A stretch of 64,000 nucleotides of DNA, from the NCBI GenBank assembly GCA_038213195.1, contig JBBQTN010000002.1:1-64000 (forward strand). Direction: 5' to 3'. Shown here piece by piece: positions 1-9,951 of this stretch; position 1 is the first letter of the stretch; each line of letters opens with the position of its first letter. The position numbers and the translations under genes are program-made. The notes beneath the pieces are model-generated. The model was not told the DNA's origin and ran no database searches. It saw only the letters and a list, made by a program, of their open reading frames with translations. Source of the DNA: JAODBQ01 sp038213195 (lineage in GTDB: Bacteria; Actinomycetota; Acidimicrobiia; Acidimicrobiales; Ilumatobacteraceae).

Positions 1-1309
1 AAGCCGGGCGGCGGGTGTCGAGCGGGCGCAACGGTTGGACGGTTCGACGACGGAATCGGTCGCAAGCGCGTGCCCACGACCCGCGCAGCCGGCCCTTGCG
101 GATCGGCATCTCCACGTAGCGGTAGCTGAGCTCGGTGATCGGCACGGTGATCGCCATCGCCAGGACGAACTGGCCGCCGGTGAGACCGACCCCTGCGAAC
201 TTGCGGATGATCTGGTAGATCGGCCAGTGGTACAGGTACAACCCGTAGCTGCGCGTGCCGATCCAGTTGAGCACGGGGTTGCCGAGCACGCGGCCTGCGT
301 GCGCGCCCTGGTGGGTGACCGCAGCGACGATCAGCAGCGTCGCGATCCCCGTCCACAGGAACCCGCCGCGGAACAGCCACGGGTCGAAGCGGATCCCCAG
401 CGATGTGCCCGCGCCGGAGAGGCTCAGCTTCCACATCAGCACTGCAAGCAGCGCGACACCGGCCACCGCGAGCAGGTCGAGCTGGCGACCTTTGTTGCGC
501 AGCGGTCCGCGCATGATCGCCATCGGCCGCCACACCATCGCGAACGCGGCACCGAGCATCAGCCCGCCGGCACGGGTGATCGTGCTCAGGTAGAGCGTGT
601 CGTTGATGCTGATGCAGCGGCCGGCGATCAGCCAGTAGCCGTTCATGTGCGTCGGCGTGCAGGCGGAGGCCACGTCGCCACCCGCGTACAGCGAACCGAC
701 GAGCAGCGCGATGGCGACGCCGACCCCGGCCAGCCACAGCCCCACCCGTGGCAGGTGGCGCCGACCGCGCCGCAGGATCGCAACCATGATCAACGGCCAC
801 AGCAGGTAGAACTGCTCCTCCACCGCGAGTGACCACAGGTGGCGCAACGGGGCGAACGCGCCTGCGGCCGTGTACCCCTGCCCGACGATCACCTGGTACC
901 AGTTGCTGACGTAGAACAGGCCGGCAACGAAGTCGCCGCGGGTGCGCCCCATCGGCTGACGCTCGAACAGCGACATGTACACCGCCAGCGCGATCAGGGC
1001 CAGGAACAACGGTGGGAGCAGGCGCCGTGCCCGCCGCAGCCAGAACTGGCGCAGCTCGACGAAGCCGCTGCGCTCGTGCTCGCCGATCAGCAGCAGGGTG
1101 ATCAGGTAGCCGCTGATCACGAAGAACACTTCGACCCCGAGGAACCCACCGCCGAGCCACTCGTGGTTGGCGTGGTAGATCATCACGGCGACGACAGCGA
1201 GGGCACGGAGGCCGTCGAGACCCGGCAGGTAGGGGCCGCGGCTGAGCTGCGCGCGCGGGGCGCGCGCCGGCCGGGACGCGGTGGACGGGCTGGTGGAGGG
1301 CGGGCTCAC
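1..1309 (-). CDS. Acyltransferase family 3 membrane protein, 3' end outside window
   Basis: About 436 residues are visible, read from a GTG at 1309-1307 and still open at the window edge. A Ser/Pro/Ala-rich N-terminus leads into YLPGLDGLRALAVVAVMIYH and then GFLGVEVFFVISGYLIT, the two hallmark segments of the acyltransferase 3 (OafA/YrhL) family. ELSYRYVEMPIRK lies near the visible end. The family has about ten membrane segments and O-acylates cell-envelope sugars or other extracytoplasmic acceptors; the acceptor here cannot be told. A GATACT element lies about 9 nt upstream of the GTG. The start is divergent from the GH63-like gene, so the two may share a promoter region. The C-terminal part is unseen, so an SGNH-domain fusion cannot be excluded. 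Confidence 0.88.
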   Translation of the reverse strand, partial: MSPPSTSPSTASRPARAPRAQLSRGPYLPGLDGLRALAVVAVMIYHANHEWLGGGFLGVEVFFVISGYLITLLLIGEHERSGFVELRQFWLRRARRLLPPLFLALIALAVYMSLFERQPMGRTRGDFVAGLFYVSNWYQVIVGQGYTAAGAFAPLRHLWSLAVEEQFYLLWPLIMVAILRRGRRHLPRVGLWLAGVGVAIALLVGSLYAGGDVASACTPTHMNGYWLIAGRCISINDTLYLSTITRAGGLMLGAAFAMVWRPMAIMRGPLRNKGRQLDLLAVAGVALLAVLMWKLSLSGAGTSLGIRFDPWLFRGGFLWTGIATLLIVAAVTHQGAHAGRVLGNPVLNWIGTRSYGLYLYHWPIYQIIRKFAGVGLTGGQFVLAMAITVPITELSYRYVEMPIRKGRLRGSWARACDRFRRRTVQPLRPLDTRRPA

Positions 1310-1492
1310 GACCGGCCCAGTATCGCCCACCGGCACTCGCGCGACCGGCTCACCGGCGCCACGCCGGCCCTCGGGCGGGGTCCAGCCGGCGCTGGGACAG
1401 CGGCGGCGCGTGTTGCGTCACGCATCGCACCGCGACCATTCGTGCGTCCCCGGCGGGCCCAGGCGCGGCGGGTGCGTCTATCGTCGCCGCCG

Positions 1493-4102
1493 ATGGCCGC
1501 ACCGCTCGGGCACGTGGAAGGCGGCCCGATCTCCGCGGCGTGGCGCCGCTGGGGCCCGTACGCGTCTGAACGGGCGTGGGGCACCGTCCGCGAGGACTAC
1601 AGCGCAGACGGCGACGCGTGGGGCTACCTCCCGTTCGACCACGCGCGCAGCCGCGCCTTCCGCTGGAGCGAGGACGGCCTCGGCGCGATCTGCGACGACA
1701 CGCAGCACCGCCTGCTCGGGTTCGCCTTCTGGAACGGGCATGACCCGTTCCTCAAGGAACGGATCTTCGGGCTCGCCGGCCCACAGGGCAACCATGGCGA
1801 GGACGCCAAGGAGCTGTGGTGGTACCTCGACTCGACGCCCACGCACTCCTGGATGCGGTGGGCGTACGTCTACCCGCAGGCGGAGTTCCCGTACCAGCAA
1901 CTGATCGACGAGAACGCGCGGCGCGGCCGCGCCGACGACGAGTACGAGCTGTTCGACACGAACGTGCTCGACGACGGCCGCTACTGGGACATCGTCGTCG
2001 ACTATGCGAAGGCCGGGACCGACGACTGGTGCATCCGCCTCACCGTGCGCAACGCGGGTCCGGACGAGGCGACGCTGCACGTCCTGCCGACCGTGTGGTT
2101 CCGCAACACCTGGAGCTGGGGACTGGACGGGTACACGCCGACCGTCACCGCGACGCCGGGACGCCTGGCGACGGACCACCGGCTCTACGGGCCGATGGTC
2201 CTCACCGCCGACGGCGAGGCAACGCCGCTCGCCTGCGACAACGACACGAACCAGACGCGGCTGTTCGGGGCGCCCAACGCCACCCTGTACCCGAAGGACG
2301 GGATCAACGACCATGTCGTCGCGGGCGCCGACACCGTCAACCCGAACGGCGCCGGCACGAAGGCCGCGCTCTGGTACCGGCTGACCGTTGCAGCGGGGGC
2401 GAGCGCCGAGATCAAGATGCGCTTCTCCGCAGCCGGGACTGCGATCGACGCGACGTGGGCGGCGACGCTGCGCGACCGCGAACGCGAGGCCGACGAGTTC
2501 TACGGACGCATCGCCGGCGACCTGCCCGCCCCCGAGGCGGCGGTGATGCGCCAGGCGTTCGCGGGGATGTTGTGGGGCAAGCAGTTCTTCCACTACGACG
2601 TCGGACGCTGGCTCGACGGGGATCCCGCAGAGCCGGCACCGCCCGAGGCGCGCAAGCTCGGTCGTAACCACGCGTGGCGGCACCTCAACAACCACGACGT
2701 GATCTCGATGCCGGACCCGTGGGAGTACCCGTGGTACGCGGCGTGGGACCTCGGCTTCCACTGCGTGGCCCTCGCCCACATCGACCCGGAGTTCGCCAAG
2801 GACCAGCTGCTGCTCTTGTGCCGGGAGTGGTTCATGCACCCCAACGGGCAGATCCCCGCGTACGAGTGGTCGTTCGACGACGTCAACCCGCCGGTGCAGG
2901 CGTGGGCGGCGATGCGCGTCTTCGAGATCGACGGCTACCGCGACTACGACTTCCTGGCGAAGATGCTCCACAAGCTGCTGATCAACTTCACGTGGTGGGT
3001 CAACCGCAAGGACGCCGAGGGCAACAACGTCTTCGAGGGCGGCTTCCTCGGGCTCGACAACATCGGTCCGATCGACCGGTCCGCGCCGCTGCCGGTGGCC
3101 GGGACGCTGGAGCAGGCCGATGGGACGGCGTGGATGGCGATGTACTGCCTCGACCTGCTCGAGATGTCGATCACGCTCGCCCGCCACGACGCGATCTACG
3201 AGGACGTCGCGACGAAGTTCGTCGAGCACTTCGCCTACATCGCCACGGCGATGTCGGACCGCGGGATGTGGAACGAGGAGGACGGGTTCTACTACGACGT
3301 CATCGCCCTGGGGACCGGGGAGGAGTTGCCGCTGCGGGTCCGGTCGATGGTCGGGCTGCTGCCACTGGCAGCCACGATCACCCTCGGTCGGGCGACACTG
3401 GACGCGCTGCCGAACTTCAGGGACCACCTCGTGTGGTTGTGCGCGAACAAGCCGGAGTACGCGTCGAACATCGCCCAGACCCACGTGCTCGGCAAGGACG
3501 AGGGTCGACTGCTGTCGGTCGTCGCGCCGGAGGCGCTGACGCGACTGCTGCGCTACGTCCTCGACGAGCACGAGTTCCTCTCACCGCATGGCGTCCGTGC
3601 GCTCTCGGCCTACCACCGCGAGCATCCGTTCGTGCTCACGCTCGGCGGCACGACGTACCAGGTCGACTACGAACCGGCGGAGTCGCGGTCGTTCCTGTTC
3701 GGCGGCAACTCGAACTGGCGCGGGCCGGTGTGGTTCCCGGTGAACTACATCGTCGTGCAAGGCTTGCGCCGCTTCGGGCGTTACTTCGGCGGGGACCTCA
3801 CCGCCGAGTGCCCGACCGGGAGCGCCACACAGCGGAGCCTCCACGAGATCGCGGACGAGCTCGAACGGCGCCTGTGCACCCTGTTCCTACCAGGGCCGGA
3901 CGGCCGCCGTCCGTGCTTCGGGACCGCTGAGCTGCTCCAGCGTGACCCCGTGCTGCGCGAGCGGCTGCTGTTCCACGAGTACTTCCACGGCGACAACGGC
4001 GCCGGGCTCGGCGCGTCGCACCAGACGGGATGGACCGGCCTCGTCGCCGATCTCCTCGCCCGCCGCTCCGGCCGCCCCGACATCCACCGCGACGAGCCTT
4101 GA
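1493..4102 (+). CDS. GH63-like (MGH1-type) glucosidase
   Basis: 869 residues from the ATG at 1493; the open frame extends upstream but family-like sequence begins here. The N-terminal half (about 1-330) is a beta-sandwich-like region and the C-terminal half an (alpha/alpha)6 barrel. Diagnostic stretches are YPWYAAWDLGFHCVALAHID, SFDDVNPPVQAWA and NSNWRGPVWFPVNYI, shared with bacterial relatives of GH63 mannosyl-oligosaccharide glucosidase. It probably hydrolyses alpha-glucosidic bonds in an oligosaccharide such as a glucosylglycerate or trehalose-type compound; the substrate is not determined by sequence. No signal peptide is seen, so it is likely cytoplasmic. TATCGT lies 8 nt before the ATG, consistent with a leaderless start. 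Confidence 0.85.
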   Translation: MAAPLGHVEGGPISAAWRRWGPYASERAWGTVREDYSADGDAWGYLPFDHARSRAFRWSEDGLGAICDDTQHRLLGFAFWNGHDPFLKERIFGLAGPQGNHGEDAKELWWYLDSTPTHSWMRWAYVYPQAEFPYQQLIDENARRGRADDEYELFDTNVLDDGRYWDIVVDYAKAGTDDWCIRLTVRNAGPDEATLHVLPTVWFRNTWSWGLDGYTPTVTATPGRLATDHRLYGPMVLTADGEATPLACDNDTNQTRLFGAPNATLYPKDGINDHVVAGADTVNPNGAGTKAALWYRLTVAAGASAEIKMRFSAAGTAIDATWAATLRDREREADEFYGRIAGDLPAPEAAVMRQAFAGMLWGKQFFHYDVGRWLDGDPAEPAPPEARKLGRNHAWRHLNNHDVISMPDPWEYPWYAAWDLGFHCVALAHIDPEFAKDQLLLLCREWFMHPNGQIPAYEWSFDDVNPPVQAWAAMRVFEIDGYRDYDFLAKMLHKLLINFTWWVNRKDAEGNNVFEGGFLGLDNIGPIDRSAPLPVAGTLEQADGTAWMAMYCLDLLEMSITLARHDAIYEDVATKFVEHFAYIATAMSDRGMWNEEDGFYYDVIALGTGEELPLRVRSMVGLLPLAATITLGRATLDALPNFRDHLVWLCANKPEYASNIAQTHVLGKDEGRLLSVVAPEALTRLLRYVLDEHEFLSPHGVRALSAYHREHPFVLTLGGTTYQVDYEPAESRSFLFGGNSNWRGPVWFPVNYIVVQGLRRFGRYFGGDLTAECPTGSATQRSLHEIADELERRLCTLFLPGPDGRRPCFGTAELLQRDPVLRERLLFHEYFHGDNGAGLGASHQTGWTGLVADLLARRSGRPDIHRDEP

Positions 4103-4178
4103 GTCCTGCCGATCGCCGACGCGGGCGGGCCGCGCCGATGAGCTGGAGAGGTGGGCCGCGCCGGTGAGCGACCCGGTT

Positions 4179-4271
4179 GGGCGCGAGGTGTGGCAGGCGT
4201 CGACACAACTCGCGCCCACCCGCCAGACGTGGGCGCGACGTGTGCCACGGGCCGGCACACACCGCGCCCAC
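4179..4271. terminator. Four-arm set of alternating inverted repeats in a convergent gap
   Basis: Four arms follow one another between the tails of the GH63-like gene and metF. Arm A (4179-4192) pairs with arm A' (4204-4217), 13 of 14 positions. Arm A' (4204-4219) can instead pair with arm B (4229-4244), 14 of 16. Arm B (4229-4246) pairs with arm B' (4254-4271), 16 of 18. All share the core GGGCGCGA. There is no T tract. A bidirectional terminator is the simplest reading, but the mutually exclusive pairings resemble an attenuator or a REP-type repeat. Confidence 0.55.
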
Positions 4272-4294
4272 CCCGACGGGCGCCGCCCGACGGG

Positions 4295-5161
4295 TCAGCG
4301 GGGGAGGGGGAGGCCGAGGTTGGCGTAGATCTCGCGGGTCGCGGTGCTGCGGTTGAGCGTGTAGAAGTGCAGGCCGGGCGCGCCGGCGTCCAACAGCGCG
4401 GCGCACAGCTCGGTTGCCAGCTCCACCCCGGCGCGGCGGACGTCGTTCGGATCGTCGCCGGCGCGCTCCAGCCGTTCGACCACCCACGTCGGCACCGCGG
4501 CGCCACTCATCTGCGCCATCCGCTGCACCGCGCCGAGGTTGGTGATCGGCATGACCCCGGGCAGGACGGGCTTGTGCACGTCCAACGCAGCGAGCTCCTC
4601 GACGAGGCGGACGTAGTGCTCGGCGTCGAAGAAGAACTGGGTGATCGCGAAATCGGCGCGACGCAGCTTCGCCGCGAGCCGGAGGCGATCCGTGGCCCGG
4701 TCGAGCGAACGAGGATGGATCTCCGGGTGCGCGGCAACGCCGATCGAGAACGAGTCGTACAGCTCGAGCTCGTCGATCAGTTCGTCGGCGTACTGGTAGT
4801 CGCTCGGCTTCGCGTCGGCAGGATCGACCGGCGGATCGCCGCCGAGGGCGAGGATGTTCTCCACGCCGGCGTCCCGGTAGGAGTCGAGCAGGCTGCGGAT
4901 CTCCTCGCGCACGTGGCTCTGACACGTCAGGTGCGCCATCGGGGTGATCCCGGTCTCCTTGCCGATCCACGTGACGACCTGCTGCGTGCGCTCCCGCGTG
5001 CTCCCGCCGGCGCCGTAGGTGACGCTGACGAAGCTCGGGTGCAGCGGCTCCAGCTCCGCGATCGTGCGGCCGAGGGACATCTGCGCGGCGTCGGTGCGCG
5101 GGGGTGAGAACTCGAACGAGAACGTCCGACCGGCAGTGAGGAGATCGGCGATGCGCGCCAT
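4295..5161 (-). CDS. metF: 5,10-methylenetetrahydrofolate reductase
   Basis: 288 residues. The enzyme reduces 5,10-methylene-THF to 5-methyl-THF, the methyl donor for methionine synthesis, using FAD in a cytoplasmic TIM barrel. The N-terminal FSFEFSPPR carries the expected catalytic glutamate (E17). VSVTYGAGGSTRER and NILALGGDPP are the conserved folate/FAD segments, and FDAEHYVRLVEELAALDV and VLPGVMPITN follow in the usual order. Length matches the bacterial single-domain enzyme (about 290). In the reverse strand a TAGCGT hexamer lies 9 nt before the ATG. It stands alone, convergent with the GH63-like gene and divergent from the DUF2510 gene. Confidence 0.95.
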   Translation of the reverse strand: MARIADLLTAGRTFSFEFSPPRTDAAQMSLGRTIAELEPLHPSFVSVTYGAGGSTRERTQQVVTWIGKETGITPMAHLTCQSHVREEIRSLLDSYRDAGVENILALGGDPPVDPADAKPSDYQYADELIDELELYDSFSIGVAAHPEIHPRSLDRATDRLRLAAKLRRADFAITQFFFDAEHYVRLVEELAALDVHKPVLPGVMPITNLGAVQRMAQMSGAAVPTWVVERLERAGDDPNDVRRAGVELATELCAALLDAGAPGLHFYTLNRSTATREIYANLGLPLPR

Positions 5162-5259
5162 GACCCGCTGACGCTATCGACATCTCGCCACGGCCGGAAC
5201 GTCCCGCGCCCGCCAGCGCCCGGCGTGCCAAGCTCGTCACCGCAGAGGAGGACGAGCCG

Positions 5260-5475
5260 ATGGAGCAACAACCTGGGTGGTTCCCCGATCCCTACGGGCG
5301 CTTCCAACGGCGGTACCACGACGGCGTGGAGTGGACGGAGCACGTGGCCGACGACGGGGTCGAGCAGCAGGATCCGATGCGTGCCAGCCCGGTCGTGCCG
5401 TTCGTGCTCCCGCGCACCGCCGTCGCCGGGGCCGCGCCCTGGCCGCCGCCCGATCCGGAAGACCGCCAGACCTGA
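5260..5475 (+). CDS. Small DUF2510-domain protein
   Basis: 71 residues. The first half is a DUF2510 domain: PGWFPDPYGRFQRRYHDG followed by VEWTEHV, the W/P/D-rich motif common in actinobacterial membrane-associated proteins. In most relatives this domain is a short N-terminal module attached to membrane segments. Here nothing follows but a Pro/Ala-rich tail with no membrane span, so it may be a stand-alone or truncated form. A strong GAGGAGG ribosome-binding site sits just upstream of the ATG. Function unknown. Confidence 0.72.
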   Translation: MEQQPGWFPDPYGRFQRRYHDGVEWTEHVADDGVEQQDPMRASPVVPFVLPRTAVAGAAPWPPPDPEDRQT

Positions 5476-5514
5476 TCCGGCGAGCGACCGCGGGCGATCG
5501 CCGGCCGCCACGGG

Positions 5515-7017
5515 TCAGTGACGGAAGTGGCGTTCGCCGGTGAAGACCATCGCGATCCCGTGCTCGTTCGCGGCGGCGATCACCTCAGGGTCGCGGATGC
5601 TGCCGCCAGGCTGGATGACGGCGGTCACGCCTGCCGCGACCGCGGTGTCGAGCCCGTCGCGGAACGGGAAGTACGCGTCGCTCGCGCACACCCCGCCGGC
5701 GGCGCGACCGGCGGCACGATCCGCAGCGATGCGCGCGCTGTCGACGCGGTTCTGCTGACCGGCGCCGATCCCGAACGTCTGCAGGTCCTTGGCATACACG
5801 ATCGCGTTGCTGCTCACGGACGCGCACACCTGCCACGCGAACGCGAGATCGTCCCACTGCGCGTCGGACGGTGCGACGTCGGTGACCACTGACCATGTCG
5901 AGCGATCGAGGTTGATCGTGTCGATCTGCTGGACGAGCAGACCGCCGTCGATCGAGCGGACGTCGAGCGCGGCGCCGTACGGCGGCGGCCCGGACACGAC
6001 GCGCATGTTCTTCCGCGAGGCCAGCACCTCGAGTGCGTCGACGTCGAACGACGGGGCGACGACGACCTCGGTGAACACTGGCGCGATCACCTCGGCGACA
6101 TCGCCGGTGACGCGCCGGTTGAGGGCGATGATCCCCCCGAACGCACTCGTCGGATCGCAGGCGTTGGCCTTGGTGTACACGTCGAGCAGATCGTCGCCGA
6201 GCGCCACGCCGCACGGGTTGGCGTGCTTGACGATCACGCACGCCGGTCGATCGAAGCGGTTCACCGACCGCCACGCCGCGTCGGCGTCGTAGAGGTTGAG
6301 GTAGCTCAGCTCCTTGCCGCCGTGCTGCACGGCGTCGTCCCACCAGCTGCGCCGGCCGGCGGCGAGGTAACGGGCCCCCTGTTGGTGCGGGTTCTCGCCA
6401 TAGCGCAGGGGCTGCTGCTTGGTCAGCGCGAGGTGCAGCCGCTCCGGCAGCACCGACTCGTCCGGACCCGGTTCGTCGAACCAGGTCGCGATCTGGGCGT
6501 CGTACGCAGCGATGCGCGCAAAGGCCGTGCGCGCCAGCCGCTTGCGGGTGGAGCCGGCAAGGGCACCGGTGGCGCGGATCTCGTCGAGCACGGCGCCATA
6601 GTCGGAGGGATCGACGACCACACCGACGTGCGCATGGTTCTTGGCCGCGGCGCGCACCATCGCCGGGCCGCCGATGTCGATCAGCTCGATGCTCGGGGCG
6701 GACTCGAACGGATACAGGTTGACGACGACGAGATCGATCGCTTCGATGCCGTGGGCGGCCATGTCGGCCTGGTGCGCGGGGTTCGTCGGGTCGGCGAGCA
6801 ATCCGCCGTGGACCTTGGGGTGGAGGGTCACGACGCGGTGGTCGAGGATCGCCGGCAGCCCGGTCAACTCGGCCAGATCGGTCACGGGGGTGCCCGACGC
6901 TGCCACCACGTTCGCAGTTCCGCCGCTGCTCACGATCCGCCACCCGGAGGCATGCAGACCGGCAGCCAGACCCTCGATTCCGGTCTTGTCGTAGACGGAG
7001 AGCAGTGCGGTCGGCAT
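5515..7017 (-). CDS. purH: Bifunctional AICAR transformylase / IMP cyclohydrolase
   Basis: 500 residues from the ATG at 7017; an upstream in-frame extension is ignored because family sequence begins at ALLSVYDKTGIEGLA. The protein performs the last two steps of purine synthesis: formyl transfer to AICAR from 10-formyl-THF, then ring closure to IMP. The N-terminal MGS-like cyclohydrolase domain has HRVVTLHPKVHGGLL and VVVNLYPFE. The C-terminal transformylase domain has LRYGENPHQ, the catalytic KHANPCGVA, and GGSIRDPEVIAAANEHG near the end. TACGCT lies 8 nt upstream of the ATG with no Shine-Dalgarno sequence. purE and purK lie far away, so the pathway genes are scattered. Confidence 0.96.
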   Translation of the reverse strand: MPTALLSVYDKTGIEGLAAGLHASGWRIVSSGGTANVVAASGTPVTDLAELTGLPAILDHRVVTLHPKVHGGLLADPTNPAHQADMAAHGIEAIDLVVVNLYPFESAPSIELIDIGGPAMVRAAAKNHAHVGVVVDPSDYGAVLDEIRATGALAGSTRKRLARTAFARIAAYDAQIATWFDEPGPDESVLPERLHLALTKQQPLRYGENPHQQGARYLAAGRRSWWDDAVQHGGKELSYLNLYDADAAWRSVNRFDRPACVIVKHANPCGVALGDDLLDVYTKANACDPTSAFGGIIALNRRVTGDVAEVIAPVFTEVVVAPSFDVDALEVLASRKNMRVVSGPPPYGAALDVRSIDGGLLVQQIDTINLDRSTWSVVTDVAPSDAQWDDLAFAWQVCASVSSNAIVYAKDLQTFGIGAGQQNRVDSARIAADRAAGRAAGGVCASDAYFPFRDGLDTAVAAGVTAVIQPGGSIRDPEVIAAANEHGIAMVFTGERHFRH

Positions 7018-7025
7018 GAGCCGCG

Positions 7026-7031
7026 AGCGTA
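7026..7031 (-). promoter_or_regulatory. Candidate leaderless -10 element of purH
   Basis: TACGCT on the reverse strand, 8 nt before the ATG at 7017. It fits the TANNNT pattern seen before many starts in this window and supports the chosen start. No -35 was identified. Confidence 0.45.
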
Positions 7032-7109
7032 TTGCGGCCCCATGGTCCACCGTCGATCGATGTACAAGGTGTACGTTTCCGCTCACCCGCAGGGAAGGAC
7101 GTGCCAGCT

Positions 7110-7655
7110 GTGAAGAAAACGATCACTGTCGCGAGTTTGATCATGGGGGTCGGGGGGCTCGTCGTCCTGATCTTCTCGTTCTTGGACTTCTATTCGGCGA
7201 AGGGTGCGTCAAGCATCAGTTCCAATGCGTGGGGTGGCGACATCGGGCTCGCTCCGGAGACGTTGATCCCCGTGCTCCTCGGGGCGGCGATGCTGGCCTG
7301 CGTGATCCTCGATCTGGTCGGGGTCAAGCTGCCGGCGAAGGTGCTGACGTTCGACTGGAAGCAGATCTACGCCACGTGGGGCATCGCCGCCGCCGGGATC
7401 ATGCTCGGCTGGCTGTTCACCAGCCCGGAGAGCCTCGACAAGGGCGCCGGCCTGATCATCATGCTGATCGGATCGCTGGCGATGGCCGCCGGGTCGATCA
7501 TGAACCTGCTTGGGATGGGTGCCAACACCGTCAACATCCCGCAGGGCGGTTCGTCGACGCCGTCCACCACGCCGCCTGGCACGACGACGAGCGCACCGCC
7601 GCCCCCGCCGCCCGGCGCCGGCGGCCCACCGCCACCCCCGCCGCCCCCGCGCTGA
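7110..7655 (+). CDS. Small membrane protein with proline-rich tail
   Basis: 181 residues if the GTG at 7110 is used, preceded by the ribosome-binding site AGGGAAGGA. Four hydrophobic segments are visible: ITVASLIMGVGGLVVLIFSF, a second starting LIPVLLGAAMLACVIL, a third YATWGIAAAGIMLGWLF, and a fourth GLIIMLIGSLAMAAGSIMNL. The last ~45 residues are Thr/Pro-rich, with runs of six to eight prolines divided by Gly/Ala. The family is not recognised. Proline-rich tails like this are frequent on actinobacterial envelope proteins, but no function follows. A strong terminator ends the transcript just downstream. Confidence 0.72.
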   Translation: MKKTITVASLIMGVGGLVVLIFSFLDFYSAKGASSISSNAWGGDIGLAPETLIPVLLGAAMLACVILDLVGVKLPAKVLTFDWKQIYATWGIAAAGIMLGWLFTSPESLDKGAGLIIMLIGSLAMAAGSIMNLLGMGANTVNIPQGGSSTPSTTPPGTTTSAPPPPPPGAGGPPPPPPPPR

Positions 7656-7672
7656 TCGCCGTACTCACGCAC

Positions 7673-7698
7673 GAAGCCCCGCCTCACGGCGGGGCTTC
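7673..7698 (+). terminator. Intrinsic-type terminator hairpin
   Basis: Perfect 11-bp stem GAAGCCCCGCC / GGCGGGGCTTC with a 4-nt TCAC loop, followed by TTCGCGTTCT. It lies 17 nt after the proline-rich membrane protein gene and before the convergent sucD tail, so it may serve both strands. Confidence 0.8.
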
Positions 7699-7759
7699 TT
7701 CGCGTTCTGACCCACCAAGGCGATCGGCACACCTCACGTGCGCTTTGGGGAGGACGCCG

Positions 7760-8662
7760 TTACTTCTTGAGGTCGCGGACGATCTCGGCCATCAACTCGC
7801 CTGCTTCCGTCGGGTTGAGCCCGATCCGCACGCCCGCAGCAGCGAGCGCGTCCATCTTGCCCTGGGCGGTGCCCTTGCCGCCCGAGACGATGGCGCCGGC
7901 GTGGCCCATCTTCTTGCCGGCCGGAGCGGTGACCCCGGCGATGTACGCGCTCATCGGCTTGCTCACGTTGGCTTCGATGTACGCGGCCGCCTCCTCCTCC
8001 GCCGAGCCGCCGATCTCGCCGATCATCATCATCGCGTGCGTCTCCGGGTCGGCTTCGAACTCGGCCAGGCAGTCGATGAAGTTCGTGCCTGGAACCGGAT
8101 CGCCGCCGATGCCGACGCACGTCGACACGCCGATCCCGAGCTGCTTGAGCTCGTACAGCGCCTGGTAGGTGAGCGTCCCCGAGCGGGAGACGATCCCGAC
8201 GTTGGGTCCGCTCGCGGACGGCAGTTGGGCGATCTCGCCGGCGGTGATCCCGATGTTGCACTTGCCCGGGCTGATGATCCCGGGGCAGTTCGGGCCGAGC
8301 AGGCGGCTGCGCGGGTAGCTGCGCACGAGCGTGTTGTAGACCTTCGCCTCGTCCTGCGCAGGGATCCCCTCTGTGATGCAGACGATGAACTCGATGCCCG
8401 CTGCGGCGGCCTCGAGGATCGCCGCTGACGCAGCCTTCGGCGGCACGGCGATGAACGACGAAGTCGCGCCGGTGGCTGTCACCGCCTCGGCAACGGTGCT
8501 GAACATCGGGATGCCTTCGACGTCGGTGCCGCCCTTGCCGGGCGTCACCCCTCCGACGACTTTTGTCCCGTACGCCTTGTTGCGCAGTCCGTGGTACTTG
8601 CCCTGGCCGCCGGTGAGGCCCTGGACGATGACCTTCGTATCCGTGCCGACGAAGATGGCCAT
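7760..8662 (-). CDS. sucD: Succinyl-CoA synthetase alpha subunit
   Basis: 300 residues from the ATG at 8662. Together with SucC it interconverts succinyl-CoA and succinate with nucleotide phosphorylation in the TCA cycle. The N-terminal CoA-binding Rossmann domain includes VIVQGLTGGQGKYHG and GTKVVGGVTPGKGG. The ligase domain has VGIVSRSGTLTYQA and the phosphohistidine loop KKMGHAGAIVSGGKGTA. Length is typical (about 290-300). It follows sucC with only 2 nt between stop and start, so the two subunits are translationally coupled. Confidence 0.97.
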   Translation of the reverse strand: MAIFVGTDTKVIVQGLTGGQGKYHGLRNKAYGTKVVGGVTPGKGGTDVEGIPMFSTVAEAVTATGATSSFIAVPPKAASAAILEAAAAGIEFIVCITEGIPAQDEAKVYNTLVRSYPRSRLLGPNCPGIISPGKCNIGITAGEIAQLPSASGPNVGIVSRSGTLTYQALYELKQLGIGVSTCVGIGGDPVPGTNFIDCLAEFEADPETHAMMMIGEIGGSAEEEAAAYIEANVSKPMSAYIAGVTAPAGKKMGHAGAIVSGGKGTAQGKMDALAAAGVRIGLNPTEAGELMAEIVRDLKK

Positions 8663-8664
8663 GA

Positions 8665-9822
<1,158 letters not shown>

Positions 9823-9951
9823 GTGTGTCGCTCCTTGCCTCGGTGGCCGGTGAACCGGCGGCGATCGGCCCCCGCTGGCGACGTCTCCGACGGCCGGCGA
9901 AACCATATGACCCCCCGAGCCCGGGACTCCAATCCCGCCATACTGTGCCCG

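Noticed and set aside
1478..3571. Minus-strand 697-codon open frame
   Set aside because: Antisense shadow of the GH63-like gene.
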